In this document: positions 52,988 to 64,000 of the stretch, piece by piece | How the letters are laid out: every line of letters starts with the position of its first letter | Numbering within the stretch: position 1 is the first letter of the stretch | NCBI GenBank assembly: GCA_902806575.1 | Contig: CADCXD010000008.1 | Coordinates: forward strand, 2,108,001 to 2,172,000 | Direction of reading: 5' to 3' | DNA: 64,000 bases | Source of the DNA: Jackrogersella multiformis | Taxonomy: Eukaryota > Ascomycota > Sordariomycetes > Xylariales > Hypoxylaceae | The notes under the pieces: generated by a model | What the model saw: the letters and a program-made list of their open reading frames with translations, nothing else | Told to the model about the DNA's origin: nothing | The model's database searches: none | Position numbers and translations under genes: made by a program

Positions 52988-55148
52988 GATTGGCGATTAT
53001 TGATTCAAGAATGAATCTGATATGTGCTAAAGTTTAGTCTTGGCTTCCGAGAAGAAGAGTCTACCTAGGCTAGGCGGTTGTCGTATTAGTGCTATCTTCC
53101 AAGTTTTTGGCGATTAGATAAGTTGATTTGGAGATTTCTCCCAAAATTTTGGTGGGGTCGAATATTTTTAGTTTATCGATATTTCCAGCGGGTGCCCAGG
53201 TACCTAGTCCAGGAAGTTGCAATAGGTGGCCCGAGCGTGAAGATGCGTTCTTTACGGTTCACATGTTCCGTGCCTCCGAGTTTGATCCCGTCCCCATCCG
53301 CTCCTGCAGGGCCGGGTGAGCGGCATTGGCATCGTTAATTCAATGGTTCAATGGTTCTAGGCACAACCATCCATACCTTGGTATGTATAATGAATCCCCT
53401 TAGATTTGGGAAAGTTTAAAGAATCTAGCCCTTAATAATGTATTATATTATAGAATTATCTAACTAACAATCATGCAATGGTTCTGACGAGTGACGTACG
53501 GTCCGTGTGATTAACAATACCCTCGTGCCGATGCGTTCAAACTGGAACGACTCGGTCAAAAACATACACCGAGGCAAGTTCGTGTGGGGGTATTTCTCCC
53601 TTTTCCCTTGTCGTAATTGCTTTGACCGATTGGCCAATTGCGGCCCACCCGCATGGTCTCCAGACTCAGCAAAATTTGTCTCGGCCTGTCGAATTTGACC
53701 TGCAGACCTCGAAATGTGGACCAACTTGCATTTTTGAAGCGATTCAGGGCTGCACCACGGCGATACTTGTTTAATGATGAGATGGTACTTGCGGTTATTT
53801 CCAAGGTACCTGAACTCAGGAACAAGGTACATAGTATGATAATAATTCATAACATTTAATTCATAACTTACTAATAGTAAATATACAAACGATTTATAAT
53901 TACAAAGAAGAACGGCTGCATATCTGGCATTTTAGAGAGTGTTGCAGTGAAGAGGCTATCGAGATAGCTATCTTACTGGAGGAAGGGATATACAGCACTT
54001 ACTGCCTTCAAGGATTCAAGAATGAACAAGGATTGGAGAAGCTTAGGCCATAAATAAAATCGGCTCCAATGAGGCTTAAGCTAAGAGGAAGAAGTCAAGA
54101 AAAAACAACACAAACTCATCCAGTGCCTTGTTGATTAGGTAAGTATTAGCATAATACCTACTACTCAGTTACTGCTTTAAAGAAAATGATTGCACAACAC
54201 TTTCATATGTTTTTATAAGTGACATAAAACTCCTAAAGATTCCTCTAACAATCTTGGAAGCTTGTAAGCTACCTAGGTAACTATACTGATGTCTAAGTCC
54301 GGAAATACATGTGCTTAGCATGCTACCAAGTATTTACCTAGTGTAGTAGCTGTGCAAACTGCGTTCATCCATTCGCATTCCACCCACCCTGAAAAAATTA
54401 GACGGTTTATAATATCTAGCGCAAAAACGTAGTCTTTTCATTGGGTACCTATGCTTAAGGGCCAATGAATGCACATGCGTTTCTAAGGATTTCACAACTT
54501 AGGATGGGATGGACAGCCAAATTAATTATTAGAATTTGGGTAACAATGACGGCACTTCTGTCTGTTTAATCAAATATTTACTTAGATATAATTGCATAAG
54601 ATAGGAACCTATAATGGGTGGCGTAATGTTATTCTGTTTATCGCAAGTGGTAGCTGATCCCCGCGAAGCAGTGTGAGGTCACATATTTCACCTGAAGGTA
54701 ATCGGATTCGTTCTGATTCGTCCATTCAGCCGGGCGACGCAATCGACGGTGGATGTACCTTTTCGTCTTAGCCGAAGTACCCTGATGCTCCCTAGTACTT
54801 AGCACCCCTAGTAAACTATAGCCACCTAAGCGGGCGATTTTGACCAGCAGGGTCTCTTTACCGTAGTACCGAAGTACCGGTGACCTATGTAGCCCAAAGG
54901 TAGCATCTTTAATCGCAAACCACAAAACTCTCCACCTTTTCTCTTCCTCTTCCATCACAACATCTTTTTTTTCTTCCTCTTTGAAGGTCCAATTCCTTTT
55001 TTAACTCTTTTCCTAAGAGACATATTTCATATTTGTCCTCCTCTTAACTACCTCTCCTCTTATTGTTACCCTAAGAGCGGAATTCCACCAAATTGCCCTG
55101 TTAAGTCTGAACCCCTCATAAGCTATCCTCGGGACCACGGTTGTCACC
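52988..55148. other. Intergenic region (2.2 kb) between BUD20 and aconitase
   Basis: No convincing gene. It is mostly AT-rich and includes the BUD20 promoter. A C/T-rich leader (54930-55010) upstream of the aconitase gene is typical for strongly expressed fungal genes. Confidence 0.4.
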
Positions 55149-58100
55149 ATGTTGGCCACTCGACAGGTCCTGGGCAATGTTGCCCGATCGCGGGTCGCGT
55201 CTGGCTTGAACCTGCGACGATGCATGGCCACCGTGACAGATTCACCTCTAGACAGAAAGGCAAGTTTAACTTAGTCGCAAGGCTCATAGCTCGTAAAACA
55301 ATGGGCGACAGTAGAGACTGATATTTCCCGCAAATAATAGGTGAAGCAAAATAACTGGGAAGAGGGCAACTTCATCAACTACAAGAAGATGTCCGAAAAC
55401 CTGGCCATTGTTCGTAGCCGCCTAAACCGACCTTTGACCTACGGCGAGAAGATCTTATACTCCCACCTTGACGACCCTCATGGACAAGAAATTGAGCGGG
55501 GTGTCTCATATCTGAGATTGCGACCCGATCGAGTCGCGTGCCAGGATGCCACTGCCCAGATGGCTATTCTGCAGTTCATGTCTGCCGGCATGGCTTCCGT
55601 GGCAAACCCGACGACTGTACACTGCGACCATTTGATCGAAGCCCAGATCGGTGGAGTTAAGGATCTTGAGCGAGCTATCAGTATCAACAAGGAGGTTTAT
55701 GACTTCCTTTCCTCAGCATGCGCCAAGTACAATATTGGTTTCTGGAGGCCCGGTTCTGGTATCATCCACCAGATCCTTCTCGAGAACTATGCTTTCCCCG
55801 GCGGCCTGCTGATCGGTACTGACTCTCACACGCCCAACGCTGGTGGTCTGGGTATGTGTGCCATTGGTGTTGGTGGTGCTGATGCCGTCGACGTTATGGC
55901 CAACCTGCCCTGGGAGTTGAAGGCACCTAAGTACATTGGTGTCAAGCTTACTGGTCAACTGAGCGGCTGGACATCAGCCAAGGGTAAGTTCTACCTCTAC
56001 CTATGTACCTATAAAGTGGTACCAGCTATACTAATTGGCTTCTAGATGTTATTCTGAAACTTGCCGGTATTCTTACTGTCAAGGGTGGTACAGGTTCTAT
56101 AGTTGATTATTACGGGTACAGGCTCTTATTCTAGACTCATCATCTTTAGTCACATTGCTAACGGTTCCTTATAGTGGGTGTTTTTCTCCCCCCTTTTTTT
56201 CAAATTCTTTTTCCTTTTCCCCCTTTTTATTTCTCCCTTTCTTCTTCTATATCTCCTTTCCCTCTCTTATGGTTCATGGTCTTCTATATATGTTCTAGGT
56301 TAAGAGATGATGTTCTCCTATTTAACTATATGAGGACATGGACCATATGCCACCTGGTTCTTGAAAAGCCAGAGTAGCCTTCCTCCAAGCTCGATACTAT
56401 CTTTAGCATTGATACTCGAATTTTGGACACATGACACGGACATACCATTACGCATAAGGGCACTCTGTGTACTAGGCATATGCTGCGCTTGTACCTACGA
56501 CGAGAGTTCTCTTTTTGGGTTTAAGACTATGTTTACACCTGTCTTCTGGTGCAACTACAAAGCTACAGAGCGAGGAGTGGCTACATAAGCGGCTCTGCGC
56601 TCTACGGAGAAATGATTCGACATTAATCACATGTGTCCGTGGGAGTTTCTGGAGGCTTTATAGGAGGGGATGTTACTCTGCCGAGGAAATGGAGCCAAAC
56701 GCCGTCGAAATCACCAATACAACCAGAGTATATGATCACATCCCGTGAGGAAGCCAATACCAGCAACCCTGAAAAGTATTACCCCAAACAGAGGACTCTG
56801 AGCACTTGAATGGACAGTCCCGTTCACCAATGCATGCTAAGATGGCTGCTTTGCTGGCTGCATCTCAACCATGCTGATGCTCCTAAGGCAGTTATGCCTT
56901 TACTTTAGAGGCGAGCTAGTACCTGGGACTAGACTTTCACTACAAAGTGGAGCTAGATCAAACAACCCAATGGAATAAAGCATGTCAAGAAAATTGTATT
57001 GTTGGCTACGTTTAGTCACAATGACCAATCTCAGTGGACTCGCCATCTCCACGGACAAAGCACGCATAGAAAACTGCTATGTTCGTTGTAACTCTCAGCC
57101 ATGTCGACGCCCAGAAATTTGTTGTCGGGAATCAGGCTGGGAGAAGAACCTATCGTCGGGACCGATAAGCTTGGTGCCTTGGAATTAGAGAAGTCGAAGA
57201 CATAGAATGGAGATTACCCTGTCATCATACCTCTCCGCCCAGAAGAATGACATCTTGGGGTGGACACACAGTCTAGCCAGCAAAAACCACGTCCATGTCC
57301 AAGACTACAGAACTCCAGATGGCACACCCTTGATTCCGACGACCCGAATATTTATCCTAGAGCTGGACCAGATCTTGCAGTAAGATACGGGTTTGGGATT
57401 CGAACCGGGAGGGACGCACGCGGGGCAATATCTATCCTAGGGGTTACACTTAAGAAACCCTTATGGAAAGAACGTTGGCTTGAAGCTACCGGATCCGACA
57501 ACGAGTTACAAAATTCTCGGATCCTTCCCGACAACTGGAGGTGTAATATACTCACATCGCAAGTGCGGATGCTCATATTTTCCCACAACACTGCGTGTCT
57601 GGGACTGTCTTCCCTACAAAGCAGAACTTGAACAGTTGTCTTCATGGATCAAAGCAATCTGAAAAGGTTGCTTTGTGATATGTCTTGCAGCAGTTTGGGT
57701 TTGGGATTATCACTCTTATCTTATCGCTCTTATCTTGTCACTCTTATCTTGTCATATCATCCTTATCTTATCACCCCTTTTCTTTTTTTCTCCCTTCTTC
57801 TTCTCTCGTGAAGCATCAATACGTCGAACACCATTCTAACAGTTCTTCAATTATAGGTCCTGGCACGAATAGCTTGGCTGCTACAGGTATGGGATCCTGC
57901 GCCAACATGGGAGCCGAGATCGGAGCAACGACATCTTTATTCCCCTTTAATGATCGTATGTACGACTATCTGAAGGCTACGAAGCGTTCTAAAATCGCCG
58001 ATTTCGCACGCGTTTACGCCAAGGAGCTACGTGCGGACGAGGGTGCCGAGTATGACCAGCATGTCGAGATCAACCTTTCTGAGCTCGAGCCCCACATCAA

Positions 58101-59454
58101 TGGACCTTTCACTCCTGATCTAGCCACTCCCATCTCCAAGTTTAGCGAGGCTGTCAAGGCCAACAACTGGCCTGAGGAGCTTAAGGTGGGCCTGATCGGA
58201 TCATGCACAAATTCTTCATATGAGGATATGTCCCGCGCCGCGTCGATCGCCCGAGATGCTATCGACCATGGTCTAAAGTCCAAGGCTACCTTCGTTGTTA
58301 CCCCCGGTTCTGAGCAGATCCGTGCTACCATTGCCCGCGATGGTCAACTGCAGACCTTCGAGGAATTCGGCGGCGTTGTGCTGGCCAACGCTTGTGGTCC
58401 CTGTATTGGCCAATGGGACCGACAAGACGTTAAGAAGGGCGAGGCCAACTCTATTCTCTCATCCTACAATCGTAACTTCACTGGCCGAAACGACGGTAAC
58501 CCCGCAACCCACTCGTTTGTCACCTCTCCTGATTTAGTCGTTGCTATGTCCATTGCTGGCAGCCTTCATTTCAACCCCTTGACCGACAAGCTTAAGGATA
58601 AAGATGGCAAAGAATTCCAGCTGGAGCCTCCTACTGGCGACGGTCTCCCTGCCAGGGGATACGACCCCGGAAATAACACTTACCAGGCCCCTCCTGCCGA
58701 CCGCACCACAGTCAACGTCCAAGTGTCGCCGTCCTCGGACCGTCTCCAAGTCCTGCAGCCTTTCCAACCTTGGGACGGCAAGGACGCCCTAGATATGCCC
58801 ATCTTGATCAAGGCGAAGGGAAAGACTACTACAGATCACATCTCTATGGCCGGCCCATGGCTCAAGTACCGTGGACATTTGGACAACATCTCAAACAACA
58901 TGTTGATCGGTGCTATCAACGAGGCCAACAGTGAAGCAAACAAGGTCAAGAACTCAACCAACGGTGAGTGGGGTGCAGTTCCGGCTGTTGCCCGAGACTA
59001 CAAGGCCAAGGGGATTAAGTGGGTTGTTATCGGAGACTGGAACTACGGAGAAGGAAGTTCTCGAGAACATGCTGCCTTGGAGCCCCGTCATCTTGGTGGC
59101 CTGGCAATCATTGTTCGAAGTTTCGCTCGTATCCACGAGACCAACTTGAAGAAGCAGGGTATGCTTCCTCTTACCTTCGCAGATCCCGCCGACTACGACA
59201 AGATCAAGCCCGATGACAGGGTGAGTTTTCCCTGTACTGCGACTGACATATTTGGAGACAGATTAACTAATTATATGTAGATCGATCTTCTCTGCACAGA
59301 ACTAGCTGTTGGCAAGCCCTTCACAATGAGGGTACACCCTAAGGAAGGGAAGACTTTCGAGGTTAAGCTGAACCAGACATTCAACGAGGCGCAGATCGAA
59401 TGGTTCAAGAACGGAAGTGCGTTGAACACAATGGCCAAAAACGCAGCGAAATGA
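55149..59454 (+). CDS. ACO1: Mitochondrial aconitase, with a 1.7-kb third intron
   Basis: Exons 55149-55259, 55341-55983, 56046-56115, 57843 or 57857-59220, and 59281-59454. The N-terminus (MLATRQVLGNVARSRV...LRRCMAT) is a mitochondrial presequence. The three [4Fe-4S] ligand cysteines are present in GSCTNSSYED and NACGPCIGQW, as are SRE-type substrate residues (GEGSSREHAALEPRHLGG). The enzyme isomerises citrate and isocitrate in the TCA cycle. Intron 1 has a GC donor. Intron 3 is anomalous. With the acceptor at 57842 the frame is kept and five residues (SSIIG) are added before GPGTNS (791 aa). With the acceptor at 57856 it shifts and stops after five codons. A normal 59-nt intron (56116-56174) lies at the same donor, followed by foreign-looking sequence. 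Confidence 0.9.
56175..57850 (+). mobile_element. Probable insertion within aconitase intron 3
   Basis: This 1676-bp segment is flanked by a 6-bp direct repeat TTATAG (56169-56174 and 57851-57856), each copy forming an intron 3' end. It separates a canonical 59-nt intron from the exon it should join. It contains pyrimidine-rich ends, a 14-nt tandem repeat near its right end and only scrappy frames. No transposase, terminal inverted repeat or LTR is recognised, so the element type is unknown and the insertion remains an inference. Confidence 0.4.
57708..57774 (+). repeat. 14-nt tandem repeat (CTCTTATCTTRTCA-like)
   Basis: Four to five imperfect copies of a CTCTTATCTTGTCA-type unit lie near the right end of the aconitase intron, forming a polypyrimidine-rich tract some 70-140 nt before the acceptors. 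Confidence 0.7.
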
Positions 59455-60332
59455 AAATCTCATAAGACAACTTGGTAGACCATGAGTTCAATAATATAGG
59501 GGAGACGCACGCGGGCAAATTGTGGGGAGAAGGCTTGCTAGAATTATCGTGCATGGGGTGTATAGGGTCCTGGGTTACGGAAGTGATATTTCATGGGATC
59601 ATCATATTCCCAGCTAGCCGCGACATTACTTTAGCCGTTATTAGAACCTTTTCTATTGTGTACAAAATGAATTCACGAAAGTTTAAGACATTATTGGCTA
59701 CTATTTTTGCTTAAACAGTAGAAGGCAGTGAATACCGTGTAATGAGGTAGGGAGTTGCTAGAGAACATTGTGACAAGTACATATATATGTAGCTCTTAAG
59801 TGCATATCATCATTACATAGGTACATACAGGATAGATGACTATCGATAAGATTATGCCGATCATTCTATTAGTTAGGTATTCGTTTATTCTAGCGTACCA
59901 TCATCGTACCTAGGTACCGACACCCCTGTACATATCCCTGTCACCTACCTAGGTACGTTACGCTGTAACTTCCGTACTTTGCCTGTGCAGGCGCGGGTTG
60001 CGACTTTTGGTTGCAATTTACCTACCTAAGACCTAGGTAGGTACATATGTAGTTGCAAAGCACACGACTCAACTTATTTTCCCTCCAACTCTCACTAGAA
60101 CCCTCCAGCCATCATTTTCAATGGCGTTTCGGATCGGCAGCACACAATTCTTATAAGTCTAGCAGGACATTTCCTGCCTGATTTCGCTGTCCGTTCTTGA
60201 TTGCTCGCTTTGATTTTAAGGAGAATAAGTCGTTAAGAGAAGGAGAAGAAATCGGAGCGACGGGTTATAGCCAGTCCAACTTCAGGATCACGACGGACCA
60301 CTCGGGTCGCTGAACCCTCAAAACGATCGATC
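59455..60332. other. Intergenic region aconitase to RBD2
   Basis: Non-coding. Dense CTAGGTACC / ACCTACCTAGGTA motifs lie at 59905-60040, and the RBD2 leader follows. Confidence 0.4.
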
Positions 60333-61398
60333 ATGCCTACCATACAGGGCTTCAACACACTACGAGCGCGCTCGTACGTGTTCCGCCTACCACTGTTTAC
60401 GCGCGCCATGATAATAGTGATGGTGGCCTTCTGGCTTGCCGGCCTTCAGTCCGTGTGGAATGTGCGACAATGGGGCGCCTTGATCCCGGATGAGCTCAGT
60501 CTCTCTACTAGTCAGTTATTTGTTATAGGATTCTCTAGTATTGCATGATATCATTTGCTAATAAAGGCGATTGCAATGCAGTGTACCGAGTCAACACATT
60601 CCCGCTGATCCACATCAACTTCTTCCATGCCCTGTTCAACATCCTCTCCTTGACGCCGTTGTTAGAAAGGTTCGAGAACGAGTTCGGAACTTTGACTTCG
60701 CTTGCGTTGTTCTTTGGCCGTAAGTGCGCGCGCTATATTGTATCTCTCGGTGCGACTTGTTAGGGGCTTAACCGATATTAACACTTTATAGCCTTGACAA
60801 CGATACCTGCCCTCGTCTATATCTTTATAGAGAAGGTTATACTGAGAGGCAACATGGCTGTCATGGGTGCTAGGTATGTTTATGATCCTAATGCTTTTCG
60901 TTCATGATTATTTGTTAACATGTCGGTGCCTGATAGTATCTGGGTGTTCCTGTTACTAGGCATAGAAGCTATCCGAACGTACAAGACCAACCCGTACCTT
61001 GTGATAGGGACCCATCACTTTCCGACCTGGACAACGCCCTTACTGTTGGTGTTGGTCATCGAGGCCCTCATCCCCAGCACTAGTTTTGTTGGTCATCTTT
61101 GTGGTGTTGGTACGGGTTACTTATGTGAGTGAGCCCCTGTATATTTTTTTTTTTGTCTTTGCATCACTGACATATACGTACCTATCTAGTCGGCCTCGGT
61201 TACCTCAAGTTTCTATCCCCACCGGAGAAGGCACTGCGATGGATAGAAAGCCGCTTGAACCTGCTCGGACGATTACCACACTACGTTAGCGTGGACCAGA
61301 AGACGTACGGAAGATTCGGTGTTCTTCCGACGAGCGTCTCGACAAGTTCAACAACCCCACTAGGCCTAATAGGTTCTACGCAGAGATTAGGTCCTTAG
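60333..61398 (+). CDS. RBD2: Rhomboid-family intramembrane protease Rbd2 (264 aa)
   Basis: Five exons: 60333-60510, 60582-60719, 60792-60873, 60937-61124 and 61190-61398 (795 nt, in phase). Several membrane segments are visible (AMIIVMVAFWLAGL, LTTIPALVYIFIEKVIL, IWVFLLLGIEAI, TPLLLVLVIEALI). The rhomboid serine lies in MGASIWVFLLLG, with the Ser codon split by intron 3. The catalytic-type His lies in FVGHLCGVGTGYLFG. Helix-2-type INFFHALFNILSLTPLLERFE is also typical. Fungal Rbd2 works in the Golgi; in fission yeast and Aspergillus it is linked to SREBP cleavage. The C-terminal tail is short and Ser/Thr-rich. Intron 1 starts with GTCAGT, showing that this donor is used by protein genes here. 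Confidence 0.87.
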
Positions 61399-62086
61399 TA
61401 TGGGTTCTACGGCATACCCAGAAGAAAGAGATCCCGAAAGAGGACCAGGAAGAGGTCAAGAACCGAGTGAATGACGACCCTTGTATATAAGATTTGTGTT
61501 TGTTAGTGGTCATTCGGGCATTGCATGAAGGTGGAGTTTCTGGGTGAGGGTTTTAAGCTATCAGCATCGCGAGGTCGTACACTCATCTGCCTAGAGTGCT
61601 TGCTTGTATGAAGGATAAGGGGGGTTGGTCACCTGTATACTAATAGACCTTCAGATATCATGCGCTAATGTTACGGATTGTTTTTATATTGCTCGAAGTG
61701 AATTTGTCTTTCATTTGGTCTACCTATGATATGTATTGGTTGCGAAGGTATGCAATTAACGGTTAATTGTCCATAAGGCTGATTACGTAAGGTAGTGATG
61801 CACTTTAATTATGATTACATGGTAAATACCTACCAGTCGAAGACCCCTGAAAGTTAAGCTAAGTCAAGTCACGGTAAGCTCGTGTCACCCAATACCGTGA
61901 TCTACTTTTAGACTTTTATCGATTCCATTAATTACCTGCCTTGGACCTTGGTAGGTGCATTAATTACAACTTACACTACTCATAACACTTATTTATAACT
62001 TAGCTACCAAGAGGTAATGTAGTCTGTTATACACCACCAATACGACCGCATAGTCAGTCAGACTTAACATATTAAGAGGAGCAGCT
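61399..62086. other. Intergenic region RBD2 to GAA1
   Basis: Non-coding and AT-rich, with no RNA gene recognised. The last 100 bp should be the GAA1 promoter and leader. Confidence 0.4.
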
Positions 62087-64000
62087 ATGCCGCGTTTACT
62101 CTGTAAGCTTTACTCCGTTGTTACTGAATTGGTTCAAGAGGAATAGGGTGAGGAAGCATTGGCTAACTCGTAGGGAAATATCATAGCCGCGGCGCTGGTC
62201 CTGCGCCGCGATCCGCGATTGCTGAAGCTCCCGCCGTACATCTCGCTCCTGTGCATCGTCGTAGGCGTAGTCTGGCTTCTGGTCCTACCGCTCGACCAGT
62301 ACTCGCGCCGCACCTACATCAGCGAGAACGCCCTGCTGCCCGGCCAGGTCCATACCTACTTCGGCGGCAGCGACCAGAACATCTTCCGCGCGTATAGTCA
62401 CGAGGTCAACTTGCTGTATACCCAGAACAAGACCAACATCGAGGTGAATGACGAGCTGGAGAGCATATTTAAGGGCGTGGGGCTCAAGGTCGGGAGGCAG
62501 AATTATACATATAGCTCCTCGGGGAGCGTGTATACCGGGGAAAACGTCTATGCGATTTTGCAGGCTCCCCGTGGCGATGCTACAGAGGCCATTGTGTTGC
62601 TTGCCGCGTGGAAGAATGTCCAGGAGGAGTTCAATCGGAACGGGTTGGCCCTGGCGCTCGCGCTGACGAGGTACTTTAAGAGGTGGTCGCTCTGGTCCAA
62701 GGATATCATACTGGTGGTGCCGCCGGACAGCAGAGCTGGTCCTCAGGCCTGGGTCGATGCGTACCACGACGCCCACGACCCTAGCCAGGTCGCCTCGCTG
62801 CCTATAAAGTCAGGAGCCCTCCAAGGCGCCATCGCGCTCGACTACGCGCAGGAGGAACGGTTCGAGTCGGTGCACATCGTGTACGACGGCGTCAACGGCC
62901 AGCTGCCGAACCTCGACCTGATCAACTCGGTGGTCAACATCGCGAGTGGGCAGATGGGCATGGGGTCGGCGCTGCAGGGCATGTGGAAGCACAGCCAGAA
63001 GTACGACGACAACCTGCAGACGGTGCTGCGCGGGATGCTGCGGCAGGCGCTGGGCCACGCCTCGGGTCCCCACAGCTCATTCATCCCCTACCACGTCGAC
63101 GCCATCACCCTGCAGCCCGTGGGCAACGGCTGGCACGACGAGATGGGGCTCGGCCGCCTCGTCGAGGGCCTCTTCCGCAGCCTCAACAACCTGCTCGAGA
63201 AGCTGCACCAGAGCTTCTTCTTCTACCTGCTCATCCACAAGCACCGCTTCGTCAGCATCGGGACGTACCTCCCCAGCGCCATGCTCGTGGCTGCGAATTT
63301 TACTATCATGGCTATCGCGCTGTGGATCAAGAGCGGGTATAAGGAGGGCGGTGACGAGGTTGCGAAAGAGAGCGGGAAGATGGATGGGGATGGTGAGGTA
63401 AAAGGGGGGGAGTTGGTGAAAGGGGGGAAGAGCGCGGTGCCGGCTTCGGTGACGGTTGAGCGAGAAGTGCTGCTCCCGCTTACCCTCGTGGCGGGTTGTC
63501 AGTTTCTAGGGGTTGTGCCGCTGTTTATATTTAACCAGGCGCCTTCGGGTGTAAGTCTTTCCCCTTTTATTTTTATTTTCTCTCCTTTTCCGTTGGTTAT
63601 CACTATTCTATTTCCTTCCCCTTTCTACCACACACCGTATCCCGCCGAAGCAACCTAACTCAACTTAACCCCCTTATCCATCAAGCTTCTGCTCTGCTCT
63701 ACTCTACTCTACTAACAACAACCCCAGCTCCTCACCCCAATATTCGCCGTCTTCGCCTTCCTCAACGCCGGGCTCCCGCACCTAGCCTCGCACCTCCTAA
63801 CCAGCAGCAGCAGCAGCGCGCGCAAGCCGCCCACGGCGCAGCAGTACCAGCTCATCAAATCATTCTCACTGCTGCTCCTAGGGATGTTCCTGTCATCGCT
63901 CGCGACGCTCAACTTCCCCCTCGCCTTCGTCGTCGGCCTCCTGTCCTCCCCGCTGTCCTTCATCCGCCCCTCGCCCTCTTCCCCCGCCCTCCGCTACGCC
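62087..64000 (+). CDS. GAA1: GPI transamidase subunit Gaa1 (3' end outside window)
   Basis: Exon 1 is 16 nt (62087-62102, MPRLL plus one base). Introns are 62103-62186 and 63551-63727, and exon 3 runs off the window. The product has the first membrane segment (YISLLCIVVGVVWLLVLPL) and the Gaa1 landmarks SRRTYISENALLPGQVHTYF, NVYAILQAPRGDATEAIVL, SKDIILVVPPDSRAGPQAWVDAYH and YDGVNGQLPNLDLIN. Further membrane segments follow from about residue 400. Gaa1 is a subunit of the ER transamidase that attaches GPI anchors to proteins; its lumenal part resembles M28 peptidases. The tiny first exon is supported by in-phase joining to LRRDPRLLKLPPY. Coding DNA is very GC3-rich. Confidence 0.93.

Noticed and set aside
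54638..54958. Minus-strand 106-aa frame upstream of aconitase
   Set aside because: No homology, no splice or leader signals, and it overlaps the likely aconitase promoter.
57393..57412. Minus-strand GGTTCGAATCCC resembling a tRNA B box inside the aconitase intron
   Set aside because: The flanking bases do not form a T-stem (only two pairs), and no A box or acceptor stem is found at a suitable distance.
57260..57631. 124-codon frame inside the aconitase intron as a transposon gene
   Set aside because: No recognisable transposase, reverse transcriptase or gag motif; probably chance.
56179..57856. Five-nt micro-exon (56175-56179) as a frame-preserving solution in aconitase
   Set aside because: It needs a GTTTTT donor and inserts Gly-Cys in a conserved loop; less likely than the 57842 acceptor, though not excluded.

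Overview
The window is nuclear DNA of a filamentous ascomycete (Pezizomycotina, most likely a Sordariomycete). The evidence is mostly 50-150 nt GT-AG introns with CTAAC-type branch sites, a DASH complex subunit, an Skt5-type chitin synthase activator, a DUF3638 giant protein and AT-rich intergenic DNA full of CCTAGG/GGTACC motifs. Order-level placement is an inference from gene content. No IS-like element, virus, CRISPR array or secondary-metabolite cluster is visible. There is one probable insertion, inside the aconitase gene.

Layout. 1-4362: C-terminal half of a DUF3638/DUF3645 protein. 4.8-9.3 kb: small lineage-type genes, namely a six-cysteine secreted protein next to telomere-like repeats, a small glycosylated membrane protein and an unknown 259-aa protein. 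9.5-12.5 kb (-): secreted GH3 beta-glucosidase. 13.1-16.2 kb (-): Sro7/tomosyn-like exocytosis regulator. 17.5-18.0 kb: coiled-coil unknown. 18.4-19.3 kb (-): mitochondrial carrier. 20.1-22.6 kb: RAD54. 24.6-27.8 kb (-): SKT5. 31.4-32.5 kb: RPN12. 33.3-37.3 kb (-): alpha-COP, divergent from UDP-glucose:glycoprotein glucosyltransferase (38.4-43.0 kb). 44.2-45.0 kb: acyl-protein thioesterase-type hydrolase. 45.9-46.05 kb: tRNA-Cys(GCA). 47.4-48.3 kb: HNT1. 48.6-50.6 kb (-): Sec14-domain protein with a mitochondrial-looking leader. 51.6-52.3 kb: DAM1, convergent with BUD20 (-). 55.1-59.5 kb: aconitase with a 1.7-kb intron. 60.3-61.4 kb: rhomboid protease RBD2. 62.1 kb to the end: GAA1 (partial).

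The genes are mostly independent housekeeping loci. Several share the secretory pathway and cell surface: alpha-COP, UGGT, GAA1, RBD2, Sro7 and Skt5.

The most unusual observation is the tRNA-Cys gene. Besides a 12-nt insert at the canonical 37/38 position, its D-arm is interrupted by a 57-nt segment with the hallmarks of a spliceosomal intron (GT start, CTAAT branch-like site, CACAG end). Removing both gives a textbook 72-nt tRNA-Cys. Other points to check are the aconitase intron/insertion, a 15-nt micro-exon carrying most of the HIT motif, a 12-nt last exon carrying a CaaX box, interstitial telomeric repeats beside an effector-like gene, and abrupt GC3 shifts within genes.
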